This document shows, in pieces, positions 62,910 to 64,000 of a DNA stretch of 64,000 bases. Positions within the stretch are counted from its first letter, which is position 1. Each line of letters opens with the position of its first letter. Source of the DNA: Methanobrevibacter sp. (GTDB taxonomy: Archaea; Methanobacteriota; Methanobacteria; Methanobacteriales; Methanobacteriaceae); contig JAGCLR010000363.1 of NCBI GenBank assembly GCA_017646885.1, positions 62,001 through 126,000 of the forward strand. The letters are read 5' to 3'. Under the pieces are notes generated by a model that searched no databases, was not told the origin of the DNA, and worked only from the letters and a program-made list of their open reading frames with translations. The position numbers and the translations under genes are program-made.

Positions 62910-62982
62910 GGGAATTTAACTCAGTTGGTAGAGTAGCGCCCCTTTAAGGCGTTAGTCATGCGTTCGAGCCGCATAATTCCCA
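62910..62982 (+). tRNA. tRNA-Lys (TTT), with C at position 33
   Basis: Acceptor GGGAATT pairs perfectly with AATTCCC; D-arm ACTC with GAGT; anticodon stem GCGCC with GGCGT; loop CCTTTAA; T-arm ATGCG TTCGAGC CGCAT; discriminator A, no encoded CCA. By standard numbering the anticodon is TTT (Lys). Position 33, nearly always T, is C, so decoding may be atypical. Confidence 0.75.
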
Positions 62983-63029
62983 TTCATATCTAAAACCCTA
63001 TAATGGGTGTCCTTACCTTCTAAAATAGA

Positions 63030-63099
63030 AAAACATAGCAGCGATGTTTTATTGGTCTTTAGGTTACTCCTTTACCATAGACTGGGTTTTAGTAACTGC
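63030..63099 (+). ncRNA. Hairpin/pseudoknot element B, 3' of the tRNA cluster
   Basis: AAAACAT (63030-63036) pairs with ATGTTTT (63044-63050) around AGCAGCG. GCAG in the loop is complementary to CTGC at 63096-63099. The second part, GGTTTTAGTAACTG, parallels AGTTTTAGTAGCTG of element A. The region 62983-63168 otherwise holds no gene. Confidence 0.5.
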
Positions 63100-63168
63100 A
63101 CTTTTTTAGTTAATAAGTGGTTAATTCCACTTAAATAAAATTTATTAAAGTTAATGGAGGAAAAGAAA

Positions 63169-63825
63169 ATGCAGAAGTACACAATGACAGTTCATGAAGG
63201 TCTGGCAGAGCTTAAAATTCTTGGCCAGAGAATTGAAAAGGAACTTGCATCAAATGCATTTATCATGATCAACAAGCACGCAAACACAAAAATTGATGGA
63301 ATGTCTATTGCGGACTGTCAAAAAGTCTTGAAAGCATCTATGCAGAAGGTGAATGATCTTATTAATCGCAGAAATGCAATTAAGCAAGCAATTACTAAGA
63401 GTAATGCGGTAACAGAAATTACTCTTACAAAAGATAATGGTAATTCTGTAACAATGACAGTAGCAGAAGTAATTGAATATAAGAATGTTGGTATTATGTA
63501 CCTTGAAAAACTTCTTAGCACTCTTTCTTCGCAGTATGCAAGAGTGACTAGAGAGATGAAGTTGAAGAATGATGCACTTACACAGGAGGCCGATAGATAT
63601 GTAGTTGGACTCTTTGGAAGTAAGGATGGAAATGGAATTTCAGCAGATGTAATTGAAAACTCCAGAAATTCTTATATTGAAGCAAATACCATTGATCTTA
63701 TTGATCCGAATAAGGTTATGAATAAAATCAATGACCTAAAGGAAGAACTTGATTTTTACAATACAAAAGTTGATGCTGCGCTTAGTACATCTAATGCAGT
63801 AACAACGATTGAATTTGAAGTTTGA
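63169..63825 (+). CDS. Unknown helical protein (possibly DIP1984-like)
   Basis: This 218-residue protein starts at ATG 63169, 8 bases after GGAGG; the ATG at 63154 overlaps that site. It is a helical, Ala/Asn/Lys-rich protein with an N-terminal helix pair and a central helix SNAVTEITLTKDNG to LEKLLSTLSSQ. It resembles the DIP1984 family of small bacterial proteins in layout, though I cannot confirm this. Frequent-codon use suggests good expression. The remaining 175 bases of the window hold no gene I can support. Confidence 0.6.
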   Translation: MQKYTMTVHEGLAELKILGQRIEKELASNAFIMINKHANTKIDGMSIADCQKVLKASMQKVNDLINRRNAIKQAITKSNAVTEITLTKDNGNSVTMTVAEVIEYKNVGIMYLEKLLSTLSSQYARVTREMKLKNDALTQEADRYVVGLFGSKDGNGISADVIENSRNSYIEANTIDLIDPNKVMNKINDLKEELDFYNTKVDAALSTSNAVTTIEFEV

Positions 63826-64000
63826 GTATTTGACAGATACATGAACTAAATGTGTGATTGCAACACGAAAACTTTAAATTAGGATTCGCTTTTCTTTGTG
63901 CGTTAATCAAAGAGATTTATTCTTATTCCTGAAGAATATTGAATTTTAAATGGTAAAACATCCCAGATCGGGGCGTTGTGGTTCGACTCCACTTCATCTA

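Noticed and set aside
63830..63858. TTGACA followed by ATGTGTG near the right edge, like a ninth early promoter
   Set aside because: The -35 and the ATGTGT part match, but the -10 position reads GATTGC or TGTGAT, too far from TATACT.
63950..64000. tRNA-like 3' end at the right edge (GTGG TTCGACT CCAC T-arm)
   Set aside because: The T-arm is convincing, but no proper anticodon arm or 5' acceptor can be aligned upstream and the window ends here; I cannot support a tRNA call.
1..64000. CRISPR array, integrase, repressor or lysis cassette
   Set aside because: I searched by eye for regularly spaced direct repeats, recombinase motifs and holin/endolysin pairs and found none. The small membrane protein at 61332 lacks an adjacent endolysin.
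1..64000. Reassigned stop codon (TAG or TGA recoding)
   Set aside because: Long genes read through without internal stops in the standard code and end in TAA, TGA or TAG at sensible places; the tRNAs seen are Asn and Lys types, with no suppressor anticodon.

Overview
This window is part of the genome of a contractile-tailed (myovirus-type) tailed phage. It shows a T4-like run of virion genes: terminase, portal, prohead protease, major capsid protein, neck proteins, tail sheath, tail tube, tape measure, gp25/gp6/gp53-type baseplate wedges and a giant tail adhesin. A complete phage replication and recombination set follows. The DNA is AT-rich and every convincing gene is on the plus strand. Ribosome binding sites are strong (AGGAGG/GGGAGG) and TTG or GTG starts are frequent. 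The promoters are extended -10 sigma-A type, and a RecU-type resolvase is present. Together these point to a low-GC Gram-positive (Firmicutes/Clostridia-like) host; that host assignment is inference. No integrase, repressor, CRISPR array or lysis cassette is visible.

Layout. Bases 1-9208 hold packaging and head genes: a terminase large subunit interrupted by a mini-intein, the portal, a protease fused to a long coiled-coil scaffold domain, and a major capsid gene split into three exons by two related group I introns, one carrying a GIY-YIG endonuclease gene. Bases 9335-18087 hold a decoration-type Ig protein, neck and connector proteins, sheath and tube, closed by a strong terminator. Bases 18230-35870 hold the tail chaperone (with a likely +1 frameshift), tape measure, baseplate and a 1645-residue adhesin, again ended by a terminator. 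Bases 35871-36438 are non-coding, AT-rich and repeat-bearing, and form the switch to the replication half.

Bases 36439-49609 carry a DUF932 protein, a SNF2-type helicase with a second mini-intein in its P-loop, two winged-helix proteins, a helicase loader, a DnaB-type helicase, primase, a single-stranded-DNA-binding-type protein and a family A DNA polymerase. Bases 49668-54662 form a 7-deazaguanine island: a DpdA-like transglycosylase, QueC, QueD, QueE and FolE, with a HAD hydrolase, a short-chain dehydrogenase and a phosphoribosyltransferase between QueC and QueD. This island is the strongest candidate for a less-described system, a DNA base hypermodification pathway that shields the genome from restriction. 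Bases 54688-61263 carry a sliding clamp, Cas4-like nuclease, RecU resolvase, RecA/UvsX recombinase, UvrD-type helicase and HD hydrolase. Bases 61332-63825 hold small genes plus a tRNA and structured-RNA cluster.

Regulation. Eight near-identical promoters (TTGACW, 17 bases, TATACT-like, usually preceded by TGTGT) all lie in the right half between 36353 and 62533. I found none in the virion half, which fits early/middle transcription by unmodified host polymerase and a different late control. Two of these promoters drive short terminated transcripts in front of gene blocks (about 40527-40656 and 46314-46478), which may be small RNAs or attenuators.

All functional calls rest on reading motifs and gene order by eye; no database search or folding program was run.
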